Source of the DNA: Aristolochia californica
Taxonomy: Eukaryota > Streptophyta > Magnoliopsida > Piperales > Aristolochiaceae
Direction: 5' to 3'
NCBI GenBank assembly: GCA_029961685.1
Contig: JARWKL010000007.1
Span: 14,641,013 to 14,705,012, forward strand
DNA: 64,000 nt
The notes under the pieces are model-generated. The model searched no databases. It was not told the origin of the DNA and saw nothing but the letters and a program-made list of their open reading frames with translations. Position numbers and translations under genes: made by a program. This document shows, one piece after another, positions 12,163 to 26,949 of the stretch; the first letter of the stretch is position 1, and each line of letters starts with the position of its first letter.

Positions 12163-14179
12163 GATGAAGGTGGAGCGAAAACTCAAAGTTCTGATTTAAG
12201 AAAAAAGTGTACATCTAAAATGGAAATGCACAATGAAAAAATGTAGAGAGTGATATTTCGAAAGAGTGTCTGTATGTTTTTGGGATCGTATGCACTTTTT
12301 CGTTTTTATATCTAAGGTTTTGCAATCGTCGGGAAACGGGGCAGGCGGGCGATTTTTAACTGAGTGTTGATTTCAAATCCATAAGTCATTTCTTACAAAA
12401 ATATAGCCCGTTACGCTTAACAAATCACTTTACAATCATCTATGATTGTTAGCTCAACTTTTTAAATATGGGAAAAATAATGGCTTGGGTGACACGGGCA
12501 AATATCCCACCGCACGTTCACTTGAGAATATAATGAGCGTTTGTTATTCTCTTTAAAAGCTTTGGATCCATAGGTCATTTGAATCTTTAACATGTTTCTG
12601 GCATGCATATACATTTTTAAAACATGTGTAGAAAAAATCTCCTTCATGTGAAATTCCAAGATATTTGTTTTGGACTAGTGGAATTTCCCAAACTTGGATA
12701 ACAAAACTTTTGTGTTCATTTGTGGTGTGTGAATAAATTTTCTTCATTTTTTTTATTGTTTTAAACTTTTTCGGTTCATCAACTATGAAATTATAATTTT
12801 GCTGTCATCTATTTGCCTTTTTTGTTTACGGGATGAAGGGATAGCAAAAAACTCGAAGTTTTGATTTAAGAAAAATGTGTACATCTAAAACAAAAATGCA
12901 CAGTGCACATATATAGAGAGGGATAATTCCAAAGAGTGTATGTAATTTTTAGGGATTCTAAGCACCTTTTCGATATTTATCTCAGGTTTTACAATCGTCG
13001 GGAAAAATGGGTAGCAGAGGATTTTTAACTGAGTGTTGAATTGCAATCCATAAGTCATTTCATACAAAAATATAGCCCATTACTCATGATAAATCACATT
13101 ACAATCATCTATGATTAATTATGTCAGCTTTTTACAAATGGGCAAAATAATGGCATGTTTGACACGGGTAAATATCCCACCGCATGTTCACTTGAGAATT
13201 TAAAGAGCGTTTGTAATTCTCTTTAAAAGCTTTGCATCCATAGCTCATTTGAATCTTTAATATGTTTCAAACATGCATATCCATTTTTAAAATATGTGTG
13301 GACGAAATCTCTTTCTTGCAAAATTCCATGCTATTAGGGTGAAACTAGTAGAATTTCCCAAAATTGGATAACAAAAATTTTGTGTTCATTTGTGTTGGGT
13401 GAATAAATTTTCTTTATTTATATTTGTTATTGTTTTAAATTTTTTCCATACATAGACTATAAAGTTTTCATTTTGTTGTAAGCCTTTTGCCTTGTTTGTT
13501 TTCGGGATGATGGGAGAGTGAAAAGTCGATGTTTTAATTTAAGAAAAAACTGTACATCTAAAATGGAAAAGTACAATGCACAATTGTAGGGAGAGATAAT
13601 TCGAAAGAGTGTCTGTAATTTTTAGGGATTGTAAGCTCTTTTTAGTTTTTATATCTCAGGTTTTGCAATCGTCGGGAAAAATTGGTGGCAGAGGATTTAT
13701 AACTGAGTGTTGAATTGCAATCCAAAAGTCATGTCATACAAAAATATAGCCCATTACACATGATAAATCACTTTACAATCATTTATGATTGTTAGATCAA
13801 ATTTTTGAAAATGGGCAAAAAAATGACTTGTTAGACTCGGGTAAATATCCCACCGCACGTTCACTTGAGAATTTAATGGGCGTTTGTTATTCTCGTTAAA
13901 AGCTTTTTATCCATAGGTCATTTGAATCTTTAACATGTTTCAAGCATGCATATCCATTTTTAAAACATGTGTAGAAAAAATCTCCTTCTTTTAAAATTCC
14001 AAGCTTAATTGGGTTGGACAAATGGAATTTCCCAAACTTGGATAACAAAACTTTTGTGTTCTTTTGTGGTGTGTGTATAGATATTTTTTATTTATATTAT
14101 TTTTTATTTTAATACTTTCCACACATCAACTATAAATTTTTTATTTTGTTGTGATCTTTTTTGCCTTTTTTGTTTACGG
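12163..14179 (+). repeat. HOR unit a-b-c
   Basis: Monomers are a 12163-12831, b 12832-13505 and c 13506-14179. In the c copy the conserved CCCGTTACGCATG has become CCCATTACACATG at 13750-13762, so both CpGs are lost. Confidence 0.9.
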
Positions 14180-16202
14180 GATGAAGGAGGAGCGAAAACT
14201 CAAAGTTCTGATTTAAGAAAAAAGTGTACATCTAAAATGGAAATGCACAATCCAAAAATGTAGAGAGAGATATTTCCAAAGAGTGTCTGTATGTTTTAGG
14301 GATCGTATGCACTTTTTAGTTTTTATATCAAAGGTTTTGCAATCGTCGGGAACGGGGTAGGCGGGCGATGTTTAACTGAGTGTTGACTACAAATCCATAA
14401 GTCATTTATTACAAAAATATAGCCCGTTACGCATGACAAATCACTTTACAATCGTTTATGATTGTTAGCTGAAATTTTTGAATATCGGCAAAATAATGGC
14501 TTGTTTGACTCGGGCAAATATCCCACCGCACGTTCACTTGAGAATTTAATGAGCGTTTGTTATTCTCTTTAAAAGCTTTGGATCCATAGGTCATATGAAT
14601 CTTTAACATGTTTCTGGCATGCATATCCATTTTTAAAACATGTGTAGAAAAAATCTCCTTCATGTAAAATTCCTAGATATTAGTTTTGGACTAGTAGAAT
14701 TTCCCAAACTTGGATAACCAAACTTTTGTGTTCATTTGTGGTGTGTGAATAAATTTTCTTCATTTACTTTTTTTATTGTTTTAAACTTTTTCAGTACATC
14801 AACTATGAAATTTTCATTTTGCTGTGATCTATTTGCCTTTCTTGTTTACGGGATGAAGGGAGAGCGAAAAACTCAAACTTTTGATTTAAGAAAAATGTGT
14901 ACATGTAAAATGGAAATGTACAATGCACATATGTAGAGAGACATAATTCCAAAGAGTTTCTGTAATTTTTAGGGATTGTAAGCATCTTTTCGTTTTTATA
15001 TCTCAGGTTTTGCAATCGTCGGGAAAAATGGGTTGCAGAGGATTTTTAACAGAGTGTTGAATTGCAATCCATAAGTCATTTCCTAAAAAAATATAACCCG
15101 TTACGCATGATAAATCACATTACAATCATCTATGATTAATTATGTTAGCTTTTTGCAAATGGGCAAACTAATGGCATGTTTGACTCGGGTAAATATCCCA
15201 CCGCAAGTTCACTTGAGAATTTAAAGAGTGTTTGTTATTCTCGTTAAAAGCTTTGCATCCATAGCTCATTTGCATCTTTAACAAGTTTCAAACATGCATA
15301 TCCATTTTTAAAACATGGGTGGACGAAATCTCTCTCTTGCAAAATTCCAAGCTATTAGGGTTAAACTAGTGGAATTTCCCAAAATTGGATAACAAAAATT
15401 TTGTGTTCATTTGTGTTGGGTGAATAAATTTTCTTTATTTATATTTGTTATTGTTTTAAATTTTTTCCATACATCAACCATAAAATTTTCATTTTGTTGT
15501 AAGTTTGTTGCCTTGTTTTTTTTTCGGGATGAAGGGAGAGCGAAAAGTCAAAGTTTTGATATAAGAAAAAAGTGTACATCTAAAACGGAAAAGCACAATG
15601 CACAATTGTAGTGAGAGATAATTCCAAATAGTGTCTGTATATTTTAGGGATTGTAAGCTCTTTTTAGTTTTTATATCTCAGGTTTTACAATCGTCGGGAA
15701 AAATTGGTGGCAAGGGATTTTTAACTGAGTGGTGAATTGCAAACCATAAGTCATTTCATAAAAAAATATAGACCGTTAAGCATGATAAATCACTTTACAA
15801 TCATCTATGATTGTTAGATCAAATTTTTGAAAATGGGCAAAATAATGACTTATTAGACTCGGGTAAATATCCCACCGCACGTTCACTTGAGAATTTAATG
15901 AGCGTTTGTTATTATCTTTAAAAGCTTTGGATCCATAGGTCATTTGAATATTTAACATGTTTCAAGCATGCATATCCATTTTTAAAACTTGTGTAGAAAA
16001 AATCTCCTTCATGTAAAATTCCAAGCTTAATAGGGTTGGACTAATGGAATTTCGCAAATTTGGATAACAAAACATTTGTGTTCATTTGTGGTCTGAGAAT
16101 AGATATTTTTTATTTACATTAGTTATTATTTTAAATATTTTCCACACATCAACTATAAAAGTTTTATTTTGTTGTGATCTTTTTTGCCATTTTTATTTAC
16201 GG
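14180..16202 (+). repeat. HOR unit a-b-c
   Basis: Monomers are a 14180-14851, b 14852-15527 and c 15528-16202. The order is regular and the unit is full length. The end of b carries one or two extra T residues before TTTCGGG at about 15514-15524, which changes the reading frame of the repeat-borne open frame across the b/c junction. Confidence 0.9.
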
Positions 16203-18894
16203 GATGAAGGGGGAGCGAAAACTCAAAGTTCTGATATATGAAAAATGTGTACATCTAAAATGGAAATGCACAATGCACAAATGTAGAGAGAGATATTTCT
16301 AAAGAGTGTCTGTATGTTTTAGGGATCGTATGCACTTTTTAGTTTTTATATCTAAGGTTTTGCAATCGTCGGGAAACAGGGGAGGCGGGCGATTTTTAAC
16401 TGAGTGTTGACTTCAAATCCATAAGTCATTTCTTACAAAAATATAGCCCGTTACGCATGACAAATCACTTTACAATCGTTTATGATTGTTAGCTGAACTT
16501 TTTGAATATGGGCAAAATAATGGCTTGTTTGACTCGGGCAAATATCACACCGCACGTTCACTTGAGAATTTAATGAGCGTTTGTTATTCTCTTTAAAAGC
16601 TTTATATCCATAGGTCATTTGAATCTTTAACATGTTTCTGGCATGCTTATCCATTTTTAATACATGTGTAGAAAAAATCTCCTTCATGTAAAATTCCAAG
16701 ATATTAGTTTTGGACTAGTGGAATTTCCCAAAATTGGATAATAAAACTTTTGTGTTCATTTGTTGTGTGTGAATAAATTTTCTTCATTTACTTTTTTTAT
16801 TGTTTTAAAATTTTTTCGTACATCAACTATGAAATTTTCATTTTGCTGTGATCTATTTGCCTTTTTTGCTTACGGGATGAAGGGAGATCGAAAAACTCGA
16901 AGTTTTGATTTAAGAAAAATGTGTACATCTAAAACGGAAATGCACAATGCACATATGTAGAGAGGGATAATTCCAAAGAGTGTCTGTAATTTTTAGGGAT
17001 TGTAAGCACCTTTTCGTTTTTATATCTCAGGTTTTGCAATCGTCGAGAAAAACGGGTTGCAGAGGATTTTTAACTGAGTGTTAAATTGCAATCCATAAGT
17101 CTTTTCATTCAAAAATATAACCCTTTACGCATGATAAATCACATTACAATCATCTATGATTAATTATGTCAGCTTTTTGCATATGGGCAAAATAATGGCT
17201 TATTTGACTCAGGTAAATATCCCACCGCAAGTTCACTTGAGAATTTAAAGAGCGTTTGTTATTCTCTTTAAAAGCTTTGCATCCATAGCTCCTTTGCATC
17301 TTTAACATGTTTCAAACATGCATATCCATTTTTAAAACATGTGTGGATGAAATCTCTTTCTTGGAAAATTCCAAGCTATTAGGGTTAAACTAGTGGAATT
17401 TCCCAAAATTGGATAACAAAACTTTATTGTTCATTTGTGTTGGGTGAATAAATTTTCTTTATTTATATTTTTTATTGGATTATATTTTTTCCATACATAT
17501 AAAATTTTCATTTTGTTATACACTTTTTGCCTTGTTTGTTTTCGAGATGAAGGGAGAGCGAAAAGTGAAAGTTTTGATTTATGAAAAAAGTGTATATCGA
17601 AAATGGAAAAGCACAACGCAAAATTGCAGGGAGAGATAATTCCAAAGAGTGTCTGTAATTTTTAGGGATTGTAAGCTCTTTTTAGTTTTTATATCTCAGG
17701 TTTTGAAATCGTCGGGAAAAATTGGTGGCAGGGGATTTTTAACTGAGTGTTGAATTGCAATCCATAAGTCATTTCATACAAAAATAAAGCCCGTTACGCA
17801 TGAAAAATCACTTTACAATCATCTATGATTAATTATGTCAACTTTTTGCAAATGGGCAAAATAATGGCATGTTTGACTCGGGTAAATATCCCACCGCAAG
17901 TTCACTTGAGAATTTAATGAGCGTCTGTTATTCTCTTTAAAAGCTTTGCATCCATAGCCCATTTGCATCTTTAACATGTTTCAAAGATACATATCCATTT
18001 TTAAAACATGTGTGGATGAAATCTCTTTCTTGCAAAATTCCAAGCTATTAGGGTTAAACTAGTGGAATTTCCTTAAATTAGATAACAAAACTTTTGTGTT
18101 CATTTGTGTTGGGTGAATAAATTTTCAATATTTATTTATTTTATTGTTTTAAATTTTTTTCGTACATCAACTATAAAATTTTCATTTTTTTGTAAGCGTT
18201 TTGCCTTGTTTGTTTTCGGGATGATGGGAGAGTGAAAAGTCACAGTTTTGATTTAAGAAAAAATTGTACATCTAAAATGGAAAAGCACAATGCACAATTG
18301 TAGGGAGAGATAATTCCAAAGAGTGTCTGTAATTTTTAGGGCTTGTAAGCTCTTTTTAGTTTTTATATCTCAGGTTTTGCAATCGTCGGGAAAAATTGGT
18401 GGTAGAGGAATTTTAACTGAGTGTTAAATTGCAATCCATAAGTCATTTCATACAAAAATATAGCCCATTACGCCTGATAAATCACTTTAGAATCATCTAT
18501 GATTGTTAGATCAAATTTTTGAAAATGGGCAAAATAATGACTTGTTAGACTTGGGTAAATATCCCACCACACGTTCACTTGAGAATTTAATGAGCGTTTG
18601 TTATTCTCTTTAAAATATTGGGATCCATAGGTCATTTGAATCTTTAACATGTTTCAAGCATGCATATCCATTTTTAAAACATGTGTAGAAAAAATGTCCT
18701 TCATGTAAAATTCCAAGCTTAATAGGGTTGGGCAAATGGAATTTCCCAAACTTCAATAACAAAACTTTTGAGTTCATTTGTGGTGTGTGAATAGATATTT
18801 TTTATTTACATTAGTTATTATTTTAAATATTTTCCACACATCAACTATAAATTTTTTATTTTGTAGTGATCTTTTTTGCCTTTTTTGTTTACGG
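16203..18894 (+). repeat. Unit a-b-c/b-c (four monomers)
   Basis: Monomers are a 16203-16875, b 16876-17545, c/b 17546-18219 and c 18220-18894. The hybrid switches from c to b between about 17816 and 17830. Rare variants AACTTTATTGTTCATTTG (about 17420) and ACAACGCAAAATTGCAGGG (about 17612) recur in the 22.9-24.3 kb copies, so this block was later duplicated. Confidence 0.88.
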
Positions 18895-21800
18895 GATGAA
18901 GGGGGGAGCGAAAACTCAAAGTTCTGATTTATGAACAAAGTGTACATCTAAAATGGAAATGTACAATGCACAAATGTAGAGAGAGATATTTCCAAAGAGT
19001 GTCTATATGTTCTAGAGATCCTATGCACACTTTCGTTTTGATATCTAAGGTTTTGCAATCGTCGGGAAATGGGGGAGGCGGGCGATTTTTAACTGAGTGT
19101 TGACTTCAAATCCATAAGTCATTTCTAACAAAAATATAGCCCGTTACACATGACAAATCACTTTACAATCATCTATGATTGTTAGCTCAACTTTTTGAAT
19201 ATGGGCAAAATAATGGCTTGTTTGACTCGGGCAAATATCCCACCGCACGTTCACTTGAGAATTTAATGAGCGTTTTTTATTCTCTTTAAAAGATTGGATC
19301 CATAGGTCATTTGAATCTTTAACATGTTTCTGGCATGCATATACATTTTTAAAACATGTGTAGAAAAAATCTCCTTCATGTAAAATTCACAGATATTAGT
19401 TTTGGACTAGTGGAATTTCCCAAACTTGGATAACAAAACTATTGTGTTCATTTGTGGTGTGTGAATAAATTTTCTTCATTTACTTTTTATATTTTTTTAA
19501 AATTTTTCCGTATATCAACTGTGAAATTTTCATTTTGCTGTGATCTATTAGCCTTTTTTGTTTACGGGATGCAGGGAGAGCGAAAAACTCGAAGTTTTGA
19601 TTTAAGAAAAATGTGTACATCTAAAACAGAAATGCACAATGCACATATGTAGAGAGAGATAATTCCAAAGAGTGTCTGTAATTTTTTGGGATTGTAAGCA
19701 CCTTTTCGTTTTTATATCTCAGGTTTTGGAATCGTCGGGAAAAATGGGTTGCGGAGGATTTTTAACTGAGTGTTGAATTGCAATCCATAAGTCATTTCAT
19801 ACAAAAATATTGCCCGTTACGCATGATAAATCACATTACAATCATCTATGATTAATTATGTCAGCTTTTTGCAAATGGGCAAAATAATGGCGTGTTTGAC
19901 TCGGGAAAATATCCCACCGCAAGTTCACTTGAGAATTTAATGAGCGTTTGTTATTCTCTTTAAAAGCTTTGCATCCATTGCACATTTGCATCTTTTACCT
20001 GTTTCAAAAATGCATATCCATTTTTAAAACATGTGAGGATGAAATCTCTTTCTTGCAGAATTCCAAGCTATTGGGTTAAACTAGTGGAATTTCCCAAAAT
20101 TGGATAACAAAACAATTGTGTTCATTTGTGTTGGGTGAATAAATTTTATTTATTTATATTTTTTATTGTTTTAAATTTTTCCCGTACATCAACTATAAAA
20201 TTTTCATTTTGTTGTAAGCTTTTTGCCTTGTTTGTTTTCGGGATGAAGGGAGAGAGAAAAGTTAACGTTTTGATTTAAGAAAAAAGTGTACATCTAAAAT
20301 GGAAAAACACAATGCACAATTTTTGGGAGAGATAATTCCAAAGAGTGTCTGTAATTTTTAGGGATATTAAGCCCTTTTTAGTTTTTATATCTCAGGTTTT
20401 ATAATCGTCGGGAAAAATTGGTGGCAGAGGATTTTTAACTGAGTGTTGAATTGCAATCTATACGTCATTTCATACAAAAAAATAGCTCGTTACGCATGAT
20501 AAATCACTTTACAATCATCTATGATTGTTAGATCAAATTTTTGAAAATGGGCAAAATAAGGACTTGTTAGACTCGGGTAAATATCCCATCGCACGTTCAC
20601 TTGGGAATTTAATGAGCGTTTGTTATTCACTTTAAAAGCTTTGGATCCATAGGTCTTTTGAATCTTTAACATGTTTCATGCATGCATATCCATTTTTAAA
20701 ACATGTGTAGAAAAAATCTCCTTCATTTAAAATTCCAAGCTTAATAGGGTTGGACTAATGGAATTTCCAAACTTGGATAACAAAAATTTTGTGTTCATTT
20801 GTGGTGTGTGAATAGATATTTTTTATTTACATTAGTTATTATTTGAAATATTTTCCACACATCAACTATAAAACTTTTATTTTGTTGTGATATTTTTTGC
20901 CGTTTTTGTTTACGGGATTAAGGGGGAGCGAAAACTCAAAGTTCTGATTTGAGAAAAAAGTGTACATCTAAAATGGAAATGTACAATGGACAAATGTAGA
21001 GAGAGACATTTCCGAAGACTGTCTGTATGTTTTAGGGATCGTATGCACTTTTTCGTTTTTAAATCTAAGGTTTTCCAATTGTTGGGAAACGGGGGAGGCG
21101 GGCGAATTTTAACTGGGTGTTGACTTCAAATCCATAAGTCATTTCTTACAAAAAATATTGCCCGTTACACATGTCAAATCACTTTACAACCACCTATAAT
21201 TGTTAGCTCAACTTTTTGATTATGGGCAAAATAATGGCTTGTTTGACTCGGGCAAATATCCCACCGCACGTTCACTTGAGAATTTAATGAACGTGTTTTA
21301 TTCTCTTTAAAATCTTGGATCCATAGGTCATTTGAATCTTTAACATGTTTCTCGCATGGATATCCATTTTTAAAATATTTGTAGAAAAAATCTCCTTCAT
21401 GTAAAATTCACAGATATTAGTTTTGGACTAGTGGAATTTCCCAAACTTGGATAACAAAACTTTTGTGTTCATTTGTGGTGTGTGAATAAATTTTCTTCAT
21501 TTACTTTTTAAATTATTTTAAACTTTTCCATACATCAACTATGAAATTTACATTTTGCTGTGATCTATTAGCCTTTTTTGTTTACGGGATAAAGGGAGAG
21601 CGAAAAACTCGAAGTTTTGATTTAAGAAAAATGTGTACATCTAAAATGGAAATGCACAATGCACATACGTAGAGAGAGATAATTCCAAAGAGTGTCTAGA
21701 ATTTTTAGGGATTGTAAGCACCTTTTCATTTTTATATCTCAGGTTTTGGAATCGTCGGGAAAAATGGGTTGCGGAGGATTTTTAACTGAGTGTTGAATTG

Positions 21801-22261
21801 CAATCCATAAGTCATTTCATACAAAAAATAGCCCGTTACGCATGATAAATGACATTACAATCATCTATGATTAATTATGTCAGCTTTTTGCAAATGGGCA
21901 AAATAATGGCAAGTTTGACTCGGGAAAATATCCCACCGCAAGTTCACTTGACAATTTAATGAGCATTTGTTATTCTCTTTAAAAGCTTTCCATCCATTGC
22001 TCATTTGCATCTTTTACATGTTTCAAACATGCATATCCATTTTTAAAACATGTGTGGATGAAATCTCTTTCTTGCAAAATTCCAAGCTATTAAGGTTAAA
22101 CTAGTGGAATTTCCCAAAATTGGAAAACAAAAATTTTGTGTTCATTTGTGTTGGGTGAATAAATTTTCTTTATTTATATTTGTTATTGTTTTAAATTTTT
22201 TCCGTACATCAACTATAAAATTTTCATTTCATTGTAAGCTTTTTGCCTTGTTTGTTTTCGG
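16876..22261 (+). repeat. Three-HOR duplication in old domain, left copy
   Basis: The monomer series b, c/b, c, a, b, c, a, b recurs in the same order from 22934, at an offset of 6,055-6,058 bp that falls to about 6,034 bp after a deletion in the right copy's b monomer. Shared rare variants include ACAACGCAAAATTGCAGGG, a c/b switch at the same point, GGGGGGAGCG, GGGATATTAAGCCC, and GATTAAGGGGGAG at 20916 and 26950. Confidence 0.75.
18895..20915 (+). repeat. HOR unit a-b-c
   Basis: Monomers are a 18895-19567 (six Gs in GGGGGGAGCG), b 19568-20241 and c 20242-20915. The c copy has the rare GGGATATTAAGCCC and AATAAGGACTTG variants, shared with the c copy at 26277. Confidence 0.9.
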
Positions 22262-24949
22262 GATGAAGGGAGAGCAAAAAGTCAAAGTTTTGATTTAAGA
22301 AAAAAGTGTACATCTATAATGGAAAAACAAATTGCACAATTGTAGGGAGAGATAATTCCAAAGAGTGTCTGTAATTTTTAGGGATTGTAAGCCCTTTTTA
22401 GTGTTTATATCTCAGGTTTTGCAATCGTCGGGAAAAATTGGTGGCAGAGGATTTTTAACTGAGTGTTGAATTACAATACATAAGTCATTTGGTACAAAAA
22501 AATAGCCTGTTACGCATGATAAATTAGTTTACAATCATCTATGATTGTTAGATCAAATTTTTGAAAATGGGCAAAATAATGACTTGTTAGACTCGGGTAA
22601 ATATCCCACCGCACGTTCACTTGGGTATTTAATGAGCGTTTGTTATTCTTTTTAAAAGCTTGGATCCATAGGTCATTTGAATCTTTAACATGTTTCTGGC
22701 ATGCATATCCATTTTTAAAACATGTGTAGAAAAAATCTCCTTCATGTAAAATTCACATATATTAGTTTTGGACTAGTGGAATTTCCCAAACTTGGATAAC
22801 AAAACTTTTGTGTTCATTTGTGGTGTGTGAATAAATTTTCTTCATTTACTTTTTATATTGTTTTAAACTTTTTCCGTACATCAACTATGAAATTTTCATT
22901 TTGCTGTGATCTATTAGCCTTTTTTGTTTACGGGATGAAGGGAGAGCGAAATACTCGAAGTTTTGATTTAAGAAAAATGTGTACATCTAAAACGGAAATG
23001 CACTATGCACATATGTAGAGAGAGATAATTCCAAAGTGTGTCTGTAATTTTAGGGATTGGAAGCACCTTTTCCTTTTTATATCTAAGGTTTTGCAATCAT
23101 CGGGAAAAATGGGTTGCGGAGGATTTTTAAGTGAGTGTTGAATTGCAATCCATAAGTCATTTCATACAAAAATATAGCCCGTTACGCAATATAAATCACA
23201 TTACAATCATCTATGATTAATTATTTCAGCTTTTTGCAAATGGCCAAAATAATGGCATGTTTGACTCGGGTAAATATCCTACCACAAGTTCACTTGAGAA
23301 TTTAATGAGCGTTTGTTATTCTCTTTAAAAGCTTTGCATCCATAGCTCCTTTGCATTTTTAACATATTTCAAACATGCATATCCATTTTTAAAACATGTG
23401 TGGATGAAATCTCTTTCTTGGAAAATTCCAAGCTATTAGGGTTAAACTAGTGAAATTTCCCAAAATTGGATAACAAACTTTATTGTTCATTTGTGTTGGG
23501 TGAATAAATATTCTTCATTTATATTTTTTATTGGTTTATATTTTTTCCATACATATAAAATTTTCATTTTGTTATAGGCTTTTGCCTTGTTTGTTTTAGG
23601 GATGAAGGGAGAGCGAAAAGTGAAAGTTTTGATTTAAGAAAAAAGTGTACATCTAAAATGGAAAAGCACAACGCAAAATTGCAGGGAGAGATAATTCCAA
23701 AGTGTGTCTGTAATTTTTAGGGATTGAAAGCTCTTTTTAGTTTTTATATCTCAGGTTTTGCAATCGTCGGGAAAAATTGGTGGCAGGGGATTTTTAACTG
23801 AGTGTTGAATTGCAATCCATATGTCATTTAATACAAAAATAGAGCCCATTACGCATGATAAATCACTTTACAATCATCTATTATTAATTATGCCAGCTTT
23901 TTGCAAATGGGCAAAATAATGGCATGTTTGACTCGGGAAAATATCCCACCGCAAGTTCACTTGAGAATTTAATGAGCGATTGTTATTCTCTTTAAAAGCT
24001 TTGAATCCATAGCTCATTTGCATCTTTAACATGTTTCAAAGATGCATATCCATTTTTAAAACATGTGTGGATGAAATCTCTTTCTTGCAAAATTCCAAGC
24101 TATTAGGGTTAAACTAGTGGAATTTCCTTAAATTGGATAACAAAACTTTTGTGTTCATTTGTTTTGGGTGAATAAATTTTCGTTATTAATTTTTGTATTT
24201 GTTTAAAATTTTTTCCATACATCAACTATAAAATTTTCATTTTGTTGTAAGATTTTTGCCTTGTTTGTTTTCGGGTTGAAGGGAGAGCGAAAAGTCAAAG
24301 TTTTGATTTAAGAAAAAAGTGTACATCTAAAATGGAAAAGCACAATGCACAACTGTGGGAAGAGATAATTCCAAAGAGTGTCTATAATTTTTAGGGTTTG
24401 TAAGCTCTTTTTAGTTTTTATATCTCAGGTTTTGCAATCGTCGGGAAAAATTGGTGGCAGAGGATTTTTAACTTAGTTTTGAATTGCAATCCATAAGTCA
24501 TTTCATACAAAAATATAGCCCGTTACGCCTGACAAATCACTTTACAATCATCTATGATTGTTAGATCAATTTTTTGAAAATGGGCACAATAATGACTTGT
24601 TCGACTCGGGTAAATATCCCACCGCACGTTCACTTGAGAATTTAATGAGCGTTTGTTTTTCTCTTTAAAAGCTTTGGATCCATAGGTCATTTGAATCTTT
24701 AACATGTTTCAAGCATGCATATCAATTTTTAAAACATGTGTAGAAAAAATCTCCTTCATGTAAAATTCCAAGCTTAATAGGGTTGGACAAATGGAATTTC
24801 CCAAACTTGGATAACAAAACTTTTGTGTTCAATTGTGGTGTGTGAATAGATATTTTTTATTTACATTAGTTGTTATTTTAAATATTTTCCACACATCAAC
24901 TATAAAATTTTTATTTTTTAGTGATCTTTTTTGCCTTTTTGGTTTACGG
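20916..24949 (+). repeat. Unit a-b-c/a-b-c/b-c (six monomers, register disturbed)
   Basis: Monomers are a 20916-21587, b 21588-22261, c/a 22262-22933, b 22934-23600, c/b 23601-24274 and c 24275-24949. The c/a hybrid switches between about 22601 and 22690 and removes one monomer's worth of sequence. The c/b hybrid switches between 23871 and 23884, the same place as the hybrid at 17546, so the two share an origin. Confidence 0.87.
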
Positions 24950-26949
24950 GATGAAGGGGGGAGCGAAAACTCAAAGTTCTGATTTAAGAAAAAAGTGTAC
25001 ATCTAAAATGGAAATGCACATTGCAAAAATGTAGAGAGAGATATTTCCAAAGAGTGTCTGTATGTTTTAGAGATCGTATGCACACTTTCGTTTTGATATC
25101 TAAGGTTTTGCAATCGTCGGGAAACGGGGGAGGCGGGCGATTTTTAACTGAGTGTTGACTTCAAATCCATAAGTCATTTCTTACAAAAATATAGCCCGTT
25201 ACGCATGACAAATCACTTTACAATCATCTATGATTGTTAGCTCAACTTTTTGAATATGAGTAAAATAATGGCTTGTTTGACTCGGGCAAATATCCCACCG
25301 CACGTTCACTTGAGAATTTAATGAGCGTTTTTTAATCTCTTTAAAAGCTTGGATCCATAGGTTATTTGAATCTTTAACATGTTTCTAGAATGCATATCCA
25401 TTTTTAAAACATGTGTAGAAAAAATCTCCTTCATGTAAAATTCACAGATATTAGTTTTGGACTAGTTGAATTTCCCAAATTTGGACAACAAAACTTTTGT
25501 GTTCATTTTGTGGTTTGTGAATAAATTTTCTTTATTTACTTTTTATATTGTTTTAAACTTTTTCCGTACGTCAATTACTTTTTCCATACATCATTTTTCT
25601 GTGATCTATTAGCCTTTTTTGTTTACGGGATGAAGGGAGAGCGAAAAACTCGAAGTTTATATTTAAGAAAAATTTGTACAATGTAGAGAGAGATAATTTC
25701 AAAGAGTGTCCATAATTTTTAGGGATTGTAAGCACCTTTTCGTTTTTATATCTCAGGATTTGCAATCGTCGGGAAAAATGGGTTGCGGAGGATTTTTAAC
25801 TGAGTGTTGAATTGCAATCCATAAGTCATTTCATAAAAAAATATTGCCCGTTACACATGATAAATCACATTACAATCATCTATGATTAATTATGTCAGCT
25901 TTTTGCAAATGGGAAAAATAATGGCATGTTTGACACGGGAAAATATCCCACCGCAAGTTCACTTGAGAATTTAATTAGCGTTTGTTATTCTCTTTAAAAG
26001 CTTTCCATCCATTGTTCATTTGCATCTTTTACATGTTTCAAAAATGCATATCCATTTTTAAAACATGTGTGGATGAAATCTCTTTCTTGCAAAATTCCAA
26101 GCTATTGGGGTTAAACTAGTGGAATTTCCAAAAATTGGATAACAAAACATTTGTGTTCATTTGTGTTGGGTGAATACATTTTCTTTATTTGTATATTTTA
26201 TTGTTTTAAATTTTTTCCGTACATCAACTATAAAATTTTCATTTTGTTGTAAGCTTTTTGCCTTGTTTGTTTTCGGGATGAAGGGAGAGCGAAAAGTCAA
26301 CGTTTTCATTTAAGAAAAAAGTGTACATCTAAAATGGAAAAACACAATGCACATTGTGGCGAGAGATAATTCCAAAGAGTGTCTGTAATTTTTAGGGATA
26401 TTAAGCCCTTTTTAGTTTTTATATCTTAGGTTTTGCTATCGTCGGGAAAAATTGGTGGCAGAGGATTTTTAACCGAGTGTTGAATTGCAATCCATAGGTC
26501 ATTTCATACAAAAAAATAGCCCGTTACGCATGATAAATCACTTTACAATCATCTATGATTGTTATATCAAATTTTTGAAAATGGGCAAAATAAGGACTTG
26601 TTAGACTCGGGTAAATATCCCACCGCACGTTCACTTGGGAATTGAATGAGCGTTTGTTATTCACTTTAAAAACTTTGATCCATAGGTCTTTTGAATCTTT
26701 AACATGTTTCAAACATGCACATCCATTTTTAAAACATGTGTAGAAAAAATCTCCTTCATGTAAAATTCCAAGCTTAATAGGGTTGGACTAATGGAATTTC
26801 CCAAACTTGGATAACAAAATATTTGTGTGCATTTGTGGTGTGTGAATAGATATTTTTTATTTACATTAGTTATTATTTGAAATATTTTCCGGACATCAAC
26901 TGTAAAAATTTTATTTCGTTGTGATCTTTTTTGCCTTTTTTGTTTATGG
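24950..26949 (+). repeat. HOR unit a-b-c with small rearrangements
   Basis: Monomers are a 24950-25628, b 25629-26276 and c 26277-26949. The a copy has a short tandem duplication of ACTTTTTCC plus GTAC/ATAC at about 25557-25592 and lost the ACTATGAAATTTTCA phrase. The b copy lacks about 27 bp between GTACA and ATGTAGAGAG near 25680. Confidence 0.88.

Noticed and set aside
24180..24240. Poly-T and AT-rich stretches as promoters or terminators
   Set aside because: They occur at the same position in every monomer with no associated gene or hairpin plus T-run arrangement.
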